A stretch of DNA of 64,000 nt from JAKPQE01 sp041397845 (GCA_041397845.1 JAWKVW010000008.1:84618-148617), one strand, 5' to 3'. Counted from the first letter of the stretch, positions 28,665-37,601 are shown. The notes: a model not told the origin generated them from the letters alone. A program made the numbers and translations.

Positions 28665-29276
28665 ATGGCCGGCATTCTCCTGACCGGCTTTTCCGCATTC
28701 CCCGGCGCCCCGGTCAATCCGACCGGCACGCTCGTGGAAGGTCTTGCCGGCATCGCGGCCCGCCGCGGTCTCGATGTCGCAACGGCGATCCTGCCGACCG
28801 AATATGCCGCCGTCGACGCGTGCCTGCCGCATCTCCTCGCCGAGCCGAAGGTGATCCTGCATTTCGGTCTGGCGCGGAAGGCCCGCGCCATGCGGCTCGA
28901 GCGCCGCGCCACCAACCATCTCGCCACCTGGCGGCCCGATGCCGCTGGCCGGACGCCACCCGGACCGGCCATCGAGCCACGGGGGCCACAGGCCCGGCCG
29001 GCCACCCTGCCGGTCGCGCCGGCGCTTGCCCGGCTGCGCCAACGCGGCCTTGACGCCACAGCCTCCATCGATGCCGGCGACTATCTCTGCAACTACCTGC
29101 TCTATCGCTCCCTCGCCCTGACGCGCGAACAAGGGCGCATTGTCGGCTTCGTCCACATCCCGCTGCCGGCGGAGCTTCGCGCGTCGAGGCGCGGCAATGC
29201 CCCGGCCATGGCCACGATGATCAGCGCCGCCGCTGTCGTCCTCGACGTTGCCCTTGCGGCGGCAAAGGCCGCCTAG
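28665..29276 (+). CDS. pcp: Pyroglutamyl-peptidase I (peptidase C15)
   Basis: The 203-residue cysteine peptidase removes N-terminal pyroglutamate. LLTGFSAFPGAPVNPT is the family N-terminus. The conserved Glu region is MRLERRATN, the catalytic Cys lies in DAGDYLCNYLLYRSL and the His in GFVHIPLP, so the triad looks intact. It starts 9 bases after the preceding membrane-protein gene. Confidence 0.87.
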   Translation: MAGILLTGFSAFPGAPVNPTGTLVEGLAGIAARRGLDVATAILPTEYAAVDACLPHLLAEPKVILHFGLARKARAMRLERRATNHLATWRPDAAGRTPPGPAIEPRGPQARPATLPVAPALARLRQRGLDATASIDAGDYLCNYLLYRSLALTREQGRIVGFVHIPLPAELRASRRGNAPAMATMISAAAVVLDVALAAAKAA

Positions 29277-29351
29277 GCAAGGCGCCCTGTCCCGTTTCGA
29301 AACGGAATCCTCTGGCATGGCCATTGCGGAAGGATGGCACGGAGGTGTGCC

Positions 29352-30701
29352 ATGTCCCTTTCCCGTCGATCCTTCCTTGCTGCCGGTTCTGTCGCCGGCC
29401 TTGCCGCTGCGACCGGCACCGCTGAAGCCGCCGGCTTCCTGTCCGAGCTGCGCGGCGGCACCGACGCCAACGCTTTCGGCGTCCGCCCGGAAGCCCCCGA
29501 CGACCAGAGCCGCCGCCTTCAGGCCGCGATTGACGGCGCCGCCTCGGCCGGCAAGCCGCTGCGCCTGCCGCCGGGCCGCTATGTCGTCTCGAACCTCCGT
29601 CTGCCCGCCGGCGCCCGCCTCGTCGGCGTTCCCGGCGCGACCGTGCTTGCCTATGGCGGCGGCGGCCATTTTCTCTTTGCCGAAAAGGCCGACGGCATCG
29701 CCCTCAGCGGTCTCGTCCTCGACGGCCTCAACGCCGACCTTGGCGACTACGCCCCCGCGCTCGTGCACATCGCCATGAGCCGCGGCCTCGTCATCGAGGA
29801 TTGCGAGATCACCGGTTCGCGCGCCAGCGCCATCGTCCTCGACCGCGTTGCCGGCCGCATTGCCCGAAACACCATCACCGGCACCTTCGAGACCGCGATC
29901 CAGGCGAATGAGTCGGCCGGCCTCGAGATCGCCGGCAACACCATTTCGACGACCGCCGGCAACGCCATCCGCGTCTGGCGCTGGACCAACGCCGCCGACG
30001 GCACCGTCGTCTCCGGCAACCGCATCGAGAATGTCGCCCGGGACACCGATGGCGGCGGCGACCGCGGCAACGGCATCGACGTCTTCCGCGCCGGCAATGT
30101 CATGATCACCGGCAACCGCATCGCCGACTGTTCCGCCGCCGGCATCCGCGTGCGCGCCGCAAGCGACGTCCAGATCACCGGCAACGGCATCGCCCGCGTG
30201 TCCGGCACCGGCATTGCCCTGTCGCGCGATGCCGACGGCGCGGTCCTTTCCGGCAACGTCGTCGACACCGCCGCAACCGGCATTGCCCTTGGTACCGCCG
30301 GCGAGGGGTCGCGCATGACCGTCTGCACCGGCAATCTCGTGCGCAACATCGCGGCGAGTTCCGCCGAGGCCGACGACGGCATCGGCATCGCCGCCACCTC
30401 GGATGCCGCCATCACCGGCAATGTCGTCGAGAAGGCCGAGCGCATCGGCATTCGCCTCGGCTTCGGCCCCGGCCTTCGCGATATCGTCGCGACCGGCAAC
30501 GTCGTCCGCGACGCTGCCATTGGTATCGCCGTGTCCGTGACCACCGGCTCCGGCGAAGCGGCGATCAGCGCCAACGTCATCTCCGGCGCGAGCCGTGGCG
30601 CCATCCTCGGCATGGAGCGTCATGTCGTGAAGACCGGCGATCTCGCCGACGGCGGCCGCGTGCCGCCGAACCTTGCCGTCGCCAGCAATCGCGTGAGCTG
30701 A
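29352..30701 (+). CDS. TIGR03808-type Tat-exported parallel beta-helix repeat protein
   Basis: This 449-residue protein has a twin-arginine signal (SLSRRSFLAAGSVAGLAA) and a long right-handed beta-helix. Pectate-lyase/NosD-like coils repeat around units such as VMITGNRIADCSAAGIRV and VQITGNGIARVSGTGIAL. I recognise it as the uncharacterised twin-arginine repeat family TIGR03808. A folded periplasmic or surface beta-helix that binds or cleaves polysaccharide is plausible, but no activity is known. The ATG at 29352 has GGAGG upstream. It precedes pyrC with a 95-base gap. Confidence 0.85.
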   Translation: MSLSRRSFLAAGSVAGLAAATGTAEAAGFLSELRGGTDANAFGVRPEAPDDQSRRLQAAIDGAASAGKPLRLPPGRYVVSNLRLPAGARLVGVPGATVLAYGGGGHFLFAEKADGIALSGLVLDGLNADLGDYAPALVHIAMSRGLVIEDCEITGSRASAIVLDRVAGRIARNTITGTFETAIQANESAGLEIAGNTISTTAGNAIRVWRWTNAADGTVVSGNRIENVARDTDGGGDRGNGIDVFRAGNVMITGNRIADCSAAGIRVRAASDVQITGNGIARVSGTGIALSRDADGAVLSGNVVDTAATGIALGTAGEGSRMTVCTGNLVRNIAASSAEADDGIGIAATSDAAITGNVVEKAERIGIRLGFGPGLRDIVATGNVVRDAAIGIAVSVTTGSGEAAISANVISGASRGAILGMERHVVKTGDLADGGRVPPNLAVASNRVS

Positions 30702-30796
30702 ACCGGTTATCGCCACCCCGACGATCGGAAAGGTGGGCATGTCGAACCCGGATGCACTATAACCGGACGAGACCCTTTCGATCCGGGACGTGCATC

Positions 30797-32134
30797 ATGG
30801 CCGAGACCTTTGACCTTCTCCTGAAGAACGGCACCGTCGTCAACGAGGACGGCGCCGCCATCCGCGATGTCGGCGTCAGAAACGGCCGCATCTGCTGCAT
30901 CGGCACCTTCGATTCGGCCGCCGCCGGCGAGGTCGTCGACTGTACCGGCCTGCATGTCCTGCCCGGTGTCATCGACAGCCAGGTCCATTTCCGCGAGCCC
31001 GGCAACGAGCACAAGGAAGACCTCGAGACCGGCTCTCGCGCCGCCGTCATGGGCGGCGTCACCGCCGTCTTCGAAATGCCCAACACCAGCCCGCAGACGA
31101 CGACCGGCGTTGCCCTTGCCGACAAGGTGGCGCGCGGCCGCGATCGCATGCACTGCGATTTCGCCTTCTGGGTCGGCGCCAGCCATGACAACATCGGCGA
31201 CCTTGCCGAGCTCGAGCGCCTCGAGGGCGCCGCCGGCATCAAGGTCTTCATGGGGTCGTCGACCGGCACGCTCCTCGTCGAGGACGACGAGGGCATCGCC
31301 GCCATCCTTGCCGCGATCAACCGCCGCGCCGCCTTCCACTCCGAGGACGAATACCGCCTGAACGCCCGCCTCGACGAGCGCGTTCACGGCGACCCCTCGA
31401 GCCATCCGGTCTGGCGCGACGAGGAAACCGCTCTCTCCTCGACGAAGCGCCTGGTCGGCCTCGCCCGCGCCGCCGGCAAGCGCATCCATGTCCTGCATGT
31501 GACGACCGCCGAGGAGATCGCCTTCCTGGCCAACCACAAGGACGTCGCCTCGGTCGAGGTGACGCCCAACCACCTGACCCTTTCGGCCGACGACTACAAG
31601 CGGCTCGGCACCTACATGCAGATGAACCCGCCGGTCCGCGATGCCCGGCACCGCGATGCCCTCTGGCGGGCGATCGGCCAGGGCCTTGTCGACGTCATCG
31701 GCTCCGACCATGCCCCGCACACCCGCGAGGAAAAGGACCGCGCCTACCCGGCCTCTCCCTCGGGCATGCCGGGCGTGCAGACGCTCGTGCCATTGCTGCT
31801 CGACCGCGTGGTGCGCGGCGACCTGAAACTGTCGCGCTTCGTCGATCTGACCAGCGCCGGCCCGGCCCGCCTCTTCGGCATTTCCGGCAAGGGCCGCCTT
31901 GCCGTCGGCTATGACGCTGATTTCACGGTCGTCGACCTCGGCCGCACGGTCACCATCCGCAACGAGTGGATCGCCTCGCGCTGCGGCTGGACGCCGTTCG
32001 ATGGCATGTCGGTCACCGGCTGGCCGGTGGGCACCATCGTGCGCGGCCGCCGCGTCATGTGGGAGGGCGAACTCGTCGGCCCCTCGGCCGGCCGGCCGAT
32101 CCGCTTCCTCGAGGCATTGCCGCAGGACATGTGA
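30797..32134 (+). CDS. pyrC: Dihydroorotase
   Basis: The 445-residue amidohydrolase contains VIDSQVHFREPGNEHKEDLE (first metal His pair), FHSEDEYRLNARLDERV, HVLHVTTAEEIAF, VEVTPNHLTLSADDYK and GSDHAPHTREEK (catalytic Asp region). This is the class I dihydroorotase pattern; the enzyme closes carbamoyl-aspartate to dihydroorotate in pyrimidine synthesis. Allantoinase is related but the motifs fit dihydroorotase better. GGGACG upstream supports the ATG at 30797. It converges with the MarR gene. Confidence 0.88.
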   Translation: MAETFDLLLKNGTVVNEDGAAIRDVGVRNGRICCIGTFDSAAAGEVVDCTGLHVLPGVIDSQVHFREPGNEHKEDLETGSRAAVMGGVTAVFEMPNTSPQTTTGVALADKVARGRDRMHCDFAFWVGASHDNIGDLAELERLEGAAGIKVFMGSSTGTLLVEDDEGIAAILAAINRRAAFHSEDEYRLNARLDERVHGDPSSHPVWRDEETALSSTKRLVGLARAAGKRIHVLHVTTAEEIAFLANHKDVASVEVTPNHLTLSADDYKRLGTYMQMNPPVRDARHRDALWRAIGQGLVDVIGSDHAPHTREEKDRAYPASPSGMPGVQTLVPLLLDRVVRGDLKLSRFVDLTSAGPARLFGISGKGRLAVGYDADFTVVDLGRTVTIRNEWIASRCGWTPFDGMSVTGWPVGTIVRGRRVMWEGELVGPSAGRPIRFLEALPQDM

Positions 32135-32146
32135 CGCAACTCCGCG

Positions 32147-32632
32147 TCAGCCGTCCTTGCCGACATCCGCCTGGAGTTCGGCGAGGCGATCGGCCAGTCG
32201 TGCCATCAGCGCCCCCGCCGCCGCGACATCGCCGGCATCGATATCCCGCGCCAGCGCCCGCACATAGACCGCGCGCGCCTCGAGCCCTTCGGCCGCGACC
32301 CGCTCGCCCTTCTCCGTCAGCGCCACGAGCTTTGCCCGCTTGTGATGCGGATTGTCGGCAAACGCCACGAACCCGTCGGCGGCAAGCTCGTTGACGAGCC
32401 GCAGCACCCCCTGCCGGGCCTGATCGGTCTCGCGCGCCAGATGCGCCACCGGCATCGACCCCTTGACCGCCAGCACTGCCAGCAGCCGCCAGCGCGCATC
32501 CGTCAGCCCCGACCGCGCCGCATCCCTGTCGCCAATTGCCTCCAGCAGGGAGGCCAGCCGAAGGGTCGCGCGGAAGAGCCCGCCGAGATGCTCCAACTCA
32601 TTGAAATCGCTGGGGATAGGGAACCTTACCAT
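32147..32632 (-). CDS. MarR family transcriptional regulator
   Basis: This is a 161-residue winged-helix repressor-type protein. The DNA-recognition region is LAVKGSMPVAHLARETDQAR then QGVLRLVNELAADGFVAFAD; the wing is NPHHKRAKLVALTEKGERV. The N- and C-terminal helices would form the dimer interface. It is divergent from the Met-rich Spy-like gene, with a perfect palindrome in between, so it probably controls that gene and itself. Confidence 0.9.
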   Translation of the reverse strand: MVRFPIPSDFNELEHLGGLFRATLRLASLLEAIGDRDAARSGLTDARWRLLAVLAVKGSMPVAHLARETDQARQGVLRLVNELAADGFVAFADNPHHKRAKLVALTEKGERVAAEGLEARAVYVRALARDIDAGDVAAAGALMARLADRLAELQADVGKDG

Positions 32633-32676
32633 AAGTTAATTTGATGTCATGTTGAAACCGTGTTGTCAATTCTTAT

Positions 32677-32691
32677 CTCGACAGTGTCGAG
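32677..32691. promoter_or_regulatory. Candidate MarR operator (perfect palindrome)
   Basis: CTCGACA-G-TGTCGAG is a perfect inverted repeat of 7-bp arms midway between the divergent MarR and Spy-like genes. Size and symmetry suit MarR dimers. A TTGACA on the minus strand (32664-32669) lies 7 bases to its left. It is 121 bases upstream of the plus-strand ATG. Confidence 0.5.
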
Positions 32692-32811
32692 GGCACCGAA
32701 CACCGAGACCGGACCGGTCGACCCGGGAACAGGGAACATGGACCGCGTCCCCGCGTTGCACCGCAATTCCCCCCTTGCCGGTGGCAACGCCAGATCAATA
32801 AGGAGATCGAC

Positions 32812-33762
32812 ATGAACCGCAAAATTGGATGGATCGTCGGCGGCACCGCTGCCGTTGCACTGAGCGTCGCTGCCGTGACGGCCATGGCCCAGGGTTGGGG
32901 CAACGGCCCCGGCTGGGGGCCGCAGGGTGGCTGGAACCAGCAGCAGGGCGGCAACTGGGGTCCGCAGGGTCCCGGCTGGGGCCCGCAGGGCGGCTGGGGT
33001 CAGCCTGGCCCGGGCTGGGGCCAGCAGGGCATGAACCGGCCGATGATGGGCATGGGTGGCCAGGGCTTCGGCCCCGGCATGCAGAATGGCGGCCAGGGCT
33101 TCGGCCCCGGCATGATGCAGGGCGGTCCCGGCATGATGCAGGGTGGCCCGGGCATGATGGGCGGCCCCGGCATGATGGGTGGAAAGGCCGGTGGCGGCAT
33201 GTTCGCCGGCAAGCTCGCCCGCTTCTGCAACACCGATGAAGGCATGATCACCGGCCGCATGCTCGACCGCATGGAAGGCCGCCTGCAGGTCACCACCGAG
33301 CAGACGACCGCCTGGAACGCCCTGAAGGACGCCGTCAAGGCCGGCGAAGGCAAGCTGCGCACCGCCTGTGACGGCGCCGGCAATGCCGCGACCGCGCCGG
33401 AGCGCCTTGCCGCGCTCGAGACGACCCTCGGCGCCGCCTCCGAAGCGCTGAAGGAAGTGCGGCCGGCCGCCGAAGCGTTCTATGCGACGCTCAGCGACGA
33501 CCAGAAGCAGCTCGTCGACCAGATGGGTCAGGGTCGCCACGGCGGCTGGAAGAGCCACGGCATGAAGCACCGCCAGATGGGCTGGGGCGGCCAGGGCTTC
33601 GGTCCCGGCATGCAGCAGGGCCAGGGCATGCAGCCCGGCCAGTGGGGCGGCCGCGAGAATTGCCCGATGGGCGGCAAGGGCCCGTGGTGGAACGGCAACC
33701 AGCCGGCAGCCCCGGGCGCCGACGCCCCGGCCGGCGGCGAGCCCGCGCCGCAGGCCAACTGA
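32812..33762 (+). CDS. Exported Met/Gly/Trp-rich Spy-like (LTXXQ motif) protein
   Basis: This 316-residue protein has a signal peptide (WIVGGTAAVALSVAAVTAMA). Two low-complexity repeat blocks follow: first GWGPQG-type repeats, then Met-rich repeats such as GGQGFGPGM and GGPGMMQGGPGMM. A helical domain (about residues 130-240) carries Spy/CpxP/ZraP-like segments RLQVTTEQTTAWNALKDAVK and FYATLSDDQKQLVDQM. A third GGQGFGPGM repeat and a Gly/Pro tail follow. Spy-like proteins are periplasmic chaperones or metal sensors; the Met-rich repeats could bind Cu(I), which is inference. The divergent MarR gene is its likely regulator. Confidence 0.75.
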   Translation: MNRKIGWIVGGTAAVALSVAAVTAMAQGWGNGPGWGPQGGWNQQQGGNWGPQGPGWGPQGGWGQPGPGWGQQGMNRPMMGMGGQGFGPGMQNGGQGFGPGMMQGGPGMMQGGPGMMGGPGMMGGKAGGGMFAGKLARFCNTDEGMITGRMLDRMEGRLQVTTEQTTAWNALKDAVKAGEGKLRTACDGAGNAATAPERLAALETTLGAASEALKEVRPAAEAFYATLSDDQKQLVDQMGQGRHGGWKSHGMKHRQMGWGGQGFGPGMQQGQGMQPGQWGGRENCPMGGKGPWWNGNQPAAPGADAPAGGEPAPQAN

Positions 33763-33780
33763 GGCAGTCTTCGGACTGCC
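33763..33780 (+). other. UUCG-capped hairpin right after the Spy-like stop codon
   Basis: GGCAGTC / GACTGCC forms a perfect 7-bp stem with a TTCG tetraloop beginning directly after the stop codon. It has no T-run and probably protects the 3' end or blocks exonucleases before the true terminator 20 bases on. Confidence 0.6.
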
Positions 33781-33801
33781 GGAAACAGTGCCTGAAAGAT
33801 C

Positions 33802-33825
33802 GGGGGCGCCAGCGGCGCCCCCTTT
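33802..33825 (+). terminator. Rho-independent terminator of the Spy-like gene
   Basis: GGGGGCGCC (33802-33810) pairs perfectly with GGCGCCCCC (33814-33822) over a 3-base loop and is followed by TTT. Its right edge touches the stop codon of the convergent crotonase gene. Confidence 0.7.
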
Positions 33826-34577
33826 CATCTTCCGCTCTTGCCGAGGAAGGCGGCGAACGCCGCCCGCGCCTCCGGCGAGGCCAGACGGTCGCGGAACGCG
33901 TCCGCCTCCTCGTCGATCCGCGCCAGAACCTCGTCCGGCGCGCCGTTGACGAGACGCCGCGCGATCGCCAGCGCCTCGGCCGGCTTGCCGGCAAGCGCTG
34001 CGGCCATCGCCAGCGCCTTCGCCTCGACCTCGCCCGCCGCGACCACCTCGTTGACGATGCCTGCCGCCTGCGCCTTCCCGGCGCTGAACGGCGCCCCGAG
34101 GCAGAGCAGCTCGAACGCCCGCTGGTGGCCCATGACGCGCGGCGCAAGCAGGCTCGAGGCATTCTCCGGCACGAGGCCGAGGTCGACGAACGGGGTCCTG
34201 AGGATCGAGCCCGGACTGGCATAGACGAGGTCGCAATGCAAAAGCAGCGTCGTGCCGATGCCGATCGCCAGCCCGTCGACACCGGCGACCATCGGCTTGG
34301 TCGCCCGCGCCAGCGCCTTCAGGAAACGGATGATCGGCGCCCCGAGCGCGCCGCCGGCCGACATCGCGACGAAGTCGACAATGTCGTTGCCCGCCGAAAA
34401 CGCCCCCGGCACGCCGAGAAAGACGAACGCCCGGACGGCATCGTCGGTCTCGCCGGTCTCCAGCGCCTCGGCCATCGCCGTATACATCGCCCCGGTGATG
34501 GCGTTCTTCTTGTCCGGCCGCACCATGCGGATGCGCCGTACCCCCTCGCCCGTCAGGATCTCGACATTGTCGCTCAT
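33825..34577 (-). CDS. Enoyl-CoA hydratase/isomerase family protein
   Basis: The 250-residue crotonase-fold enzyme has GAFSAGNDIVDFVAMSAG (first oxyanion-hole region) and KPMVAGVDGLAIGIGTTLLL (second), and FVDLGLVPENASSLLAPRVM with the catalytic Glu of LVPE. It would hydrate or isomerise an acyl-CoA. It lies 12 bases downstream of an acyl-CoA dehydrogenase gene, so the two probably act in the same beta-oxidation-like step series. Confidence 0.9.
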   Translation of the reverse strand: MSDNVEILTGEGVRRIRMVRPDKKNAITGAMYTAMAEALETGETDDAVRAFVFLGVPGAFSAGNDIVDFVAMSAGGALGAPIIRFLKALARATKPMVAGVDGLAIGIGTTLLLHCDLVYASPGSILRTPFVDLGLVPENASSLLAPRVMGHQRAFELLCLGAPFSAGKAQAAGIVNEVVAAGEVEAKALAMAAALAGKPAEALAIARRLVNGAPDEVLARIDEEADAFRDRLASPEARAAFAAFLGKSGR

Positions 34578-34589
34578 CGCCGCTCCCCC

Positions 34590-36329
34590 TCAGCGCTCGG
34601 CAAGGACGCCGCCGTCGTCAAGGACGGCATCGGCGCCGTCGATGACGGCAACGAGCTGCGCCGAGGTGCCGGGCAGGAGATTGTCGCCATAAAAGAGGGC
34701 AAGCTGGCGCTGGCGCCGGTCCTGCGGCGCGGCCAGCATGCCGCGCACGAGATAGGCGCCGCCGGCAACGAGACCGAACAGCCGCAGATAGGGCGTCGCC
34801 CCGGCCAGCGCCTCGCCCGCACCCTCGCCGGTGATGTGCACTGTCGCCGCCTCGAGATCGTCGAGCGCCGCCGCCAGCCGCCTGCCGACCCGCACGGCGG
34901 CCTCCTCGCCGGCGCCGAGTGCCGCATTGGCGACATCGCGCAGCGACGCGACATAGCTTGCCACCGCCTCGCCACCCGACTGCGGCAGCTTGCGGGCGAC
35001 GAGATCGATCGCCTGGATGCCGTTCGTCCCCTCGTAGATCGGCGCGATGCGGGCGTCGCGATAATGCTGCGCCGCCCCGGTCTCCTCGATGAAACCCATG
35101 CCGCCGTGAATCTGCACGCCGAGCGAGGCGACCTCGACGCCGATATCGGTCGAGAAGCCCTTGGCGATCGGCGTCAGAAGGTTGGCCCGCTCCTGCCAGG
35201 CCTTCGCCGCCTCGCCCTCGGTCACCCGCGCCATGTCGATCGCATGCGCGCAGGCATAGCAGATGCCGCGCGTCGCCGCCGTCAGCGACGCCATCGTCAT
35301 CAACTGCCGGCGGATGTCGGCATGGCCGATGATCGGGCTCATGCCCGGCCCGCTCGCGCCCGGCGCCCGGCCCTGCCGCCGCTCATGGGCATAGGCAAGC
35401 GCCTGCTGGAACGCCCGCTCGGCAATCGCCACGCCCTGGATGCCGACCGCGAGGCGGGCGTTGTTCATCATCGTGAACATGCAGGCAAGACCGCGATTCT
35501 CCTCGCCGATGAGCCAGCCGGTCGCCCCGCCCTTGTCGCCGTAGATCATCGTGCAGGTCGGGCTGCCATGGATGCCGAGCTTGTGCTCGATGCCGGAGCA
35601 CAAGACGTCGTTGCGGCTGCCGTCCGGCAGGAATTTCGGCACGAGGAACAGCGAGATGCCGCGCGTTCCGGCCGGCGCGTCGGGCAGCCGCGCCAGCACG
35701 AGATGGACGATGTTGTCGGTCATCTCGTGTTCGCCATAGGTGATGAAGATCTTCGTGCCGAAGATCCGGTAGGTGCCGTCGCCCTGCGGCTCGGCCCGCG
35801 CCACCAGCGCGTTGAGATCCGAGCCTGCCTGCGGCTCGGTCAGGTTCATCGTACCGGTCCACGCGCCGGTCACGAGCTTTTCCAGATATCGGCTCTTCAG
35901 GTCGTCCGAGGCATGCCTGTGCAGCGCCTCGACCGCGCCGATGGTCAACAACGGCCCGAGCGAGAACGCCATCGAGGCGGAATTCCACATCTCGTGCGTC
36001 GCCACCTGCAGCATCACCGGCAGACCCTGACCGCCGAACTCCTCCGGCCCGGCAAGCCCGTTCCATCCCGCCTCGGCCCAGGCCCGGTAGGTCTCGGCAA
36101 ATCCGGCCGGCACCGTCACCTTGCCGTCGGCGAGCCTTGCGCCCTGCCGGTCGCCCGGCTGGTTCAGCGGCGCGATCTCCTCGGTGGCGAACTTGCCCGC
36201 CTCCTCGAGGATCGCCGCGACCAGATCCTCCGGCACCTCGGCGAAATGCCCTGCCGCCCGCGCTTCCTCGAAACCGGCGACCTTTTCGAGCGCGAACTGG
36301 ATATCGGCGACGGGAGCGCGGTAGGTCAT
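34590..36329 (-). CDS. Acyl-CoA dehydrogenase
   Basis: The 579-residue flavoenzyme is of the longer FadE-like type with an N-terminal helical extension and a C-terminal extra domain. Visible are MNLTEPQAGSDLNALVARAE (substrate/FAD site), IFGTKIFITYGEHEMTDNIV, EHKLGIHGSPTCTMIYGDKG and IHGGMGFIEETGAAQHYRDA then RIAPIYEGTNGIQAIDLV, containing the catalytic Glu (YEGT). It introduces a double bond in acyl-CoA. The start at 36329 has AAGGAAG upstream; the frame continues to 36410 without conservation. Confidence 0.93.
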   Translation of the reverse strand: MTYRAPVADIQFALEKVAGFEEARAAGHFAEVPEDLVAAILEEAGKFATEEIAPLNQPGDRQGARLADGKVTVPAGFAETYRAWAEAGWNGLAGPEEFGGQGLPVMLQVATHEMWNSASMAFSLGPLLTIGAVEALHRHASDDLKSRYLEKLVTGAWTGTMNLTEPQAGSDLNALVARAEPQGDGTYRIFGTKIFITYGEHEMTDNIVHLVLARLPDAPAGTRGISLFLVPKFLPDGSRNDVLCSGIEHKLGIHGSPTCTMIYGDKGGATGWLIGEENRGLACMFTMMNNARLAVGIQGVAIAERAFQQALAYAHERRQGRAPGASGPGMSPIIGHADIRRQLMTMASLTAATRGICYACAHAIDMARVTEGEAAKAWQERANLLTPIAKGFSTDIGVEVASLGVQIHGGMGFIEETGAAQHYRDARIAPIYEGTNGIQAIDLVARKLPQSGGEAVASYVASLRDVANAALGAGEEAAVRVGRRLAAALDDLEAATVHITGEGAGEALAGATPYLRLFGLVAGGAYLVRGMLAAPQDRRQRQLALFYGDNLLPGTSAQLVAVIDGADAVLDDGGVLAER

Positions 36330-36581
36330 TTCGGGTCTTCCTTGACGTTGACGGGATTTCGGCTCTATTGCCGGCGGCCGAAATGGCGCTGGAACCGGCG
36401 GGGAACCCATACTCTAGACCACATTCACCGCCGCTTGGGTATCCGAATTTCCGCAGTTTGCCGCCGGAAATCGACCTTCGCCACGACATTTCCGGCGCCA
36501 ATGGAAAAACGCCATACCGGCCTTGCCGGCGCGCCATACCGGCGGCGCGCGAAGCGACGTAACGTCATGCAGGACACCGAG

Positions 36582-37583
36582 ATGACCGCATCGAACCCGC
36601 ATCGACTGAAAGCCGATCCCGATGCGCCGCCCGCGCCGGCCCTTGCCAGGGAGGTTGCCGCGACGCTTGCCCGCGGTGGCCTCGTCGCCCTGCCGACCGA
36701 GACGGTCTACGGCCTTGCCGCCAATGCCACCGACCCGGCGGCGGTTGCCGCCATCTACGCCGCCAAGGGCCGGCCGCAGTTCAATCCGCTGATTTCCCAT
36801 GTCGAGAGCCTTGCCGCCGCCGAGCAGCACGGCATCTTCGACGAGACCGCCCGCCGCCTTGCCGCCGCCTTCTGGCCGGGGCCCTTGACCCTTGTCGTGC
36901 CGAAGCGGCCGGAAAGCCCGGTCGCCGCCCTGGCCACCGCCGGCCTTGCAACGATTGCCCTGCGCGTTCCCCGCCATGCCTTGACGCGCGGCCTCATCGC
37001 CGGCTTCGGCAGGCCCGTCGCGGCACCGAGCGCCAACCCCTCCGGCCGGCTCAGCCCGACCACCGCCGATGCTGTTGCCGAAGGGCTCGGCGAAAAGGTC
37101 GACCTCATCGTCGATGCCGGCGCCTGCCCGGTCGGGCTGGAATCGACAATCGTCGCCTGCCTTGAAGGAACGCCCCGGCTGCTGCGCCCCGGCGGCATCT
37201 CACGCGCCGATATCGAGCGGGTCATCGGCCGCGACCTCGTGACTGCCCCCTCGGTCGAGGATGCCCGCCCGGCCGCGCCCGGCATGCTCGCCTCGCACTA
37301 TGCGCCACATGCCCGCGTCCGCCTTGAGGCGAAATCAGTCGCGCCCGGCGAGGCCCTTCTCGCTTTCGGACCGGACCTGCCACCCGGAGCCGAGGCCGCC
37401 GCGATGGTGCTCAACCTCAGCAAGGCCGGCGACACCGTCGAGGCCGCCGCCAATCTCTTCGGCCATCTGGCGCGGCTCGACCGCAGCGGCGCCCCGGCAA
37501 TCGCGGTGATGCCGATCCCGGCCGAAGGGCTGGGTGAAGCGATCCGTGACCGGCTGGCACGGGCCGCCGCACCGCGTCCCTGA
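36582..37583 (+). CDS. tsaC: Threonylcarbamoyl-AMP synthase (TsaC/Sua5 family)
   Basis: This roughly 333-residue Sua5-type protein has an N-terminal YrdC domain and a C-terminal Sua5 domain. Motifs include GLVALPTETVYGLAANATDP, KGRPQFNPLISHV, AFWPGPLTLVVPKR and APSANPSGRLSPTTA, then SHYAPHARV linking to the second domain. It makes threonylcarbamoyl-AMP for the t6A tRNA modification. An in-frame ATG at 36567 is also possible; 36582 has AGGAC seven bases upstream. The very long upstream open frame is shadow sequence. Confidence 0.92.
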   Translation: MTASNPHRLKADPDAPPAPALAREVAATLARGGLVALPTETVYGLAANATDPAAVAAIYAAKGRPQFNPLISHVESLAAAEQHGIFDETARRLAAAFWPGPLTLVVPKRPESPVAALATAGLATIALRVPRHALTRGLIAGFGRPVAAPSANPSGRLSPTTADAVAEGLGEKVDLIVDAGACPVGLESTIVACLEGTPRLLRPGGISRADIERVIGRDLVTAPSVEDARPAAPGMLASHYAPHARVRLEAKSVAPGEALLAFGPDLPPGAEAAAMVLNLSKAGDTVEAAANLFGHLARLDRSGAPAIAVMPIPAEGLGEAIRDRLARAAAPRP

Positions 37584-37601
37584 AGCACGGCAAGGGGCGC
37601 T

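Noticed and set aside
27705..30740. A 1011-residue minus-strand frame opposite the Ala-rich protein, pcp and the beta-helix gene
   Set aside because: The three plus-strand genes have recognisable domains, signals and ribosome sites; the minus frame is a GC-driven shadow rich in Ala, Gly, Asp and Val.
32641..32669. TTGATG...TTGTCAA considered as a second operator in the MarR region
   Set aside because: The arms match only partly and the spacing is irregular; the 32677-32691 palindrome is far better.
33020..33180. Repeats in the Spy-like gene considered as a CRISPR-like or minisatellite array
   Set aside because: The repeats are in-frame codon repeats of Gly-Pro-Met/Gly-Trp-Pro units inside a coding region with varying lengths, not separate spacers.
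33642..36566. Very long plus-strand extension before the TsaC gene
   Set aside because: It is antisense to the crotonase and acyl-CoA dehydrogenase genes and gives Arg/Ala-rich sequence without motifs.
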